Source: an uncultured Eubacteriales bacterium | GTDB taxonomy: Bacteria; Bacillota; Clostridia; Oscillospirales; Acutalibacteraceae | Reading direction: 5' to 3' | DNA length: 7,171 nucleotides | NCBI GenBank assembly: GCA_934667575.1 | Contig: CAKUME010000053.1 | Span: forward strand, 1-7,171 | Part shown: piece after piece, positions 5,980 through 7,171 of the stretch | Numbering within the stretch: the first letter of the stretch is position 1 | Layout: the number at the start of each line of letters is the position of its first letter | Translations under genes and position numbers: made by a program | The notes under the pieces: generated by a model | Told to the model about the DNA's origin: nothing | Databases searched by the model: none | The model's input: the letters and a program-made list of their open reading frames with translations, nothing else

Positions 5980-6329
5980 CGGCATAAAAGGCAAATGATT
6001 TTGGCAGAACGGTCATGAACGGCTCGCCGCCATCAACGCCGCCGCGCAGCCGAAACGCACGGGGCTGAATGGCTGTCCGGTGCAAGCCCGGCGAGCAAGA
6101 CGAGTCGCGCGCGGCAGTCCGTTTGCCGGATGGCCATGCGGCCGACCGAAACCCGGAACGCACGGAGCGGTTCGGCGGTGCATGCGGCGTTCATCGGAGC
6201 AACGAATCAAAAGTGTATTCCGCACAGGGCGGCAGGCGGTGTCGGCGGCGCGGCGGCTGTGTGCCGGGAAACGGTGCGGGCGGCAAGCCGAAAACGAACC
6301 ATGGGCGCGCCCGCGTGTGTGCATTGGAT
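5980..6329. other. GC-rich intergenic region without recognised gene
   Basis: About 350 bp separate the hairpin after the PII-like gene from the sbcC stop codon. Overlapping open frames on both strands give Arg/Ala/Pro/Cys/His-rich peptides with no recognisable domain and no convincing ribosome site, so none is annotated. The sequence has several small self-complementary patches, for example CCGG-TGCAAGC-CCGG (6077-6091) and GGCC-ATGC-GGCC (6132-6143). An imperfect 13-base repeat has cores AACGCACGGGGC and AACGCACGGAGC near 6054 and 6157. It could hold a structured RNA or a decayed element; I cannot match it to a known family. Confidence 0.4.
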
Positions 6330-7171
6330 TCACACCACAATTTCCGCCCGACTGCCGCCGGACTTTTCTTTGGTTACAACGATCTGCCGGTCGATCCGGT
6401 CTTTCAGCTCCGAAACATGCGAAATGATGCCCACCAGCCGGTCGCCTTCGGTGAGGCCGATGAGCGCGCGCATGGCCTGCGCAAGCGATTCATCGTCGAG
6501 CGAGCCAAAGCCCTCGTCAATGAACAGGGTGTCCAGCCGGATGCCGCCTGCGGATGCCTGAATTTCATCGGACAAGCCAAGCGCCAGCGCGAGCGATGCC
6601 TGAAACGACTCGCCGCCGGACAGCGTTTTCACGCTGCGTTCGCTGCCGTTGTAGTGATCGATCACATTCAGATCGAGCCCGCTTTGGCTTTTGTTGTCCG
6701 CCGCTTTGCGGCTGCGCGTCAGTTCATACTGCCCGTTGGTCATCATCATCAGCCGCACGTTGGCGCGCGCAAGAATGCGGTCCAGATAATGCATTTGAAT
6801 ATAGGCTTCGAGCATAATTTTTTCTTTGCCTGCAATGCTTCCGTTGGCGGTGTCGGCCAGCGCCCGCACCCATGTCCACTGCGCTTCCACCGCCGCCTGC
6901 GCGCGGAGCTGCTCAGTCAGCCCGTGCGCGGCGGCGCGGTTCACGGTCAGCCGGGCGGCGGCCGCCTGCATCTGCGCTTGGAGCACCTGCCGCCGGTCCT
7001 TTTGCGCATTTTGATTGGCCGCTTCGGCTGCGGCATTGATCGCCGGCGCTCCGGCGAGCGCGCGGTCTGCCGTTTCAATTGCCGCAGTGAGCGCCCCAAT
7101 GCGCCGGTCGTACGCCTGATAGGCTTCCTCGGCGGCGGTCAGCGCGTGTTCGCGCGCCCGCTTTTCGACAT
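6330..7171 (-). CDS. sbcC: Exonuclease subunit SbcC, C-terminal part (5' end outside window)
   Basis: The frame is open from the right window edge to TGA at 6330-6332, giving 279 residues, so the N-terminal Walker A half and most of the coiled coil are missing. The first roughly 120 residues are Ala/Gln/Glu/Arg-rich coiled coil. Then follow MLEAYIQMHYLDRILARAN and MTNGQYEL, typical of the SbcC/Rad50 C-terminal ATPase lobe. The ABC signature LSGGES is at 6606-6623, Walker B LFIDEGFGSLD at about 6495-6527, and the H-loop ISH near 6417-6425. SbcC partners SbcD in an ATP-dependent DNA double-strand nuclease that opens hairpins and protein-blocked ends in the cytoplasm. The partner gene is not in this window and would be expected upstream, beyond the right edge. 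The gene is convergent with the PII-like gene. The symbol is by motif and length context; another Rad50-like ATPase is less likely. Confidence 0.9.
   Translation of the reverse strand, partial: VEKRAREHALTAAEEAYQAYDRRIGALTAAIETADRALAGAPAINAAAEAANQNAQKDRRQVLQAQMQAAAARLTVNRAAAHGLTEQLRAQAAVEAQWTWVRALADTANGSIAGKEKIMLEAYIQMHYLDRILARANVRLMMMTNGQYELTRSRKAADNKSQSGLDLNVIDHYNGSERSVKTLSGGESFQASLALALGLSDEIQASAGGIRLDTLFIDEGFGSLDDESLAQAMRALIGLTEGDRLVGIISHVSELKDRIDRQIVVTKEKSGGSRAEIVV

Noticed and set aside
6060..6140. Cobalamin riboswitch or group II intron core
   Set aside because: CCGGTGCAAGCCCGG is reminiscent of both. The cobalamin GGGAA and B12-box (GCCACTG) parts are missing, and no GTGYG intron start or domain V hairpin could be placed.
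6013..6333. Minus-strand frame of 106 codons overlapping the sbcC stop as GTGA
   Set aside because: The overlap looked operon-like. However, the peptide is a low-complexity Arg/Ala/Pro/His/Cys mixture, the start is GTG without a good ribosome site, and plus-strand frames over the same DNA look equally random.

Overview
The window reads as a GC-rich low-G+C-phylum relative: a Clostridia genome of the Oscillospirales/Ruminococcaceae kind. This is inferred from AGGAG-type ribosome binding sites, sigma-A-like promoters, a Gram-positive secreted protein built of cadherin-like beta-sandwich modules, and a DUF1538-type membrane protein. No gene here fixes the species. Protein-coding DNA is GC-rich, and only the 3.1-3.7 kb divergent intergenic region is AT-rich.

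Layout: (1) Positions 3115 to 1, minus strand, hold one very large secreted protein gene that runs off the left edge (1038 codons visible). It has a signal peptide, an N-terminal ubiquitin-like/DUF4430-like segment, a helical spacer, alternating cadherin-like and PEGA/carboxypeptidase-regulatory-like beta domains, and the start of a PQQ-type beta-propeller. (2) Positions 3116-3706 form a 591-bp divergent intergenic region. Its minus strand carries a good promoter (TTGACT-17-TATGAT), a roughly 230-nt structured leader with a tRNA T-arm-like hairpin, and an intrinsic terminator about 40 bp before the secreted-protein start codon. That arrangement suggests an attenuated leader or a stand-alone small RNA. 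Its plus strand carries a TATAAT promoter for the next operon. (3) Positions 3707-5928, plus strand, hold a two-gene operon with ATGA overlap: a duplicated DUF1538 polytopic membrane protein, then a protein of two tandem PII-like domains. (4) Positions 5929-6329 hold a large hairpin between convergent genes and about 350 bp of GC-rich DNA with no recognised gene. (5) Positions 7171 to 6330, minus strand, hold the C-terminal part of an SbcC-type SMC-like nuclease ATPase, running off the right edge.

The most coherent biological unit is the DUF1538-PII operon, which looks like a membrane transporter or channel of unknown substrate with its own dedicated PII-type regulator, by analogy with AmtB-GlnK. 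The most intriguing non-coding item is the structured leader in front of the giant secreted protein. The secreted protein and the SbcC fragment show no functional link to that operon.
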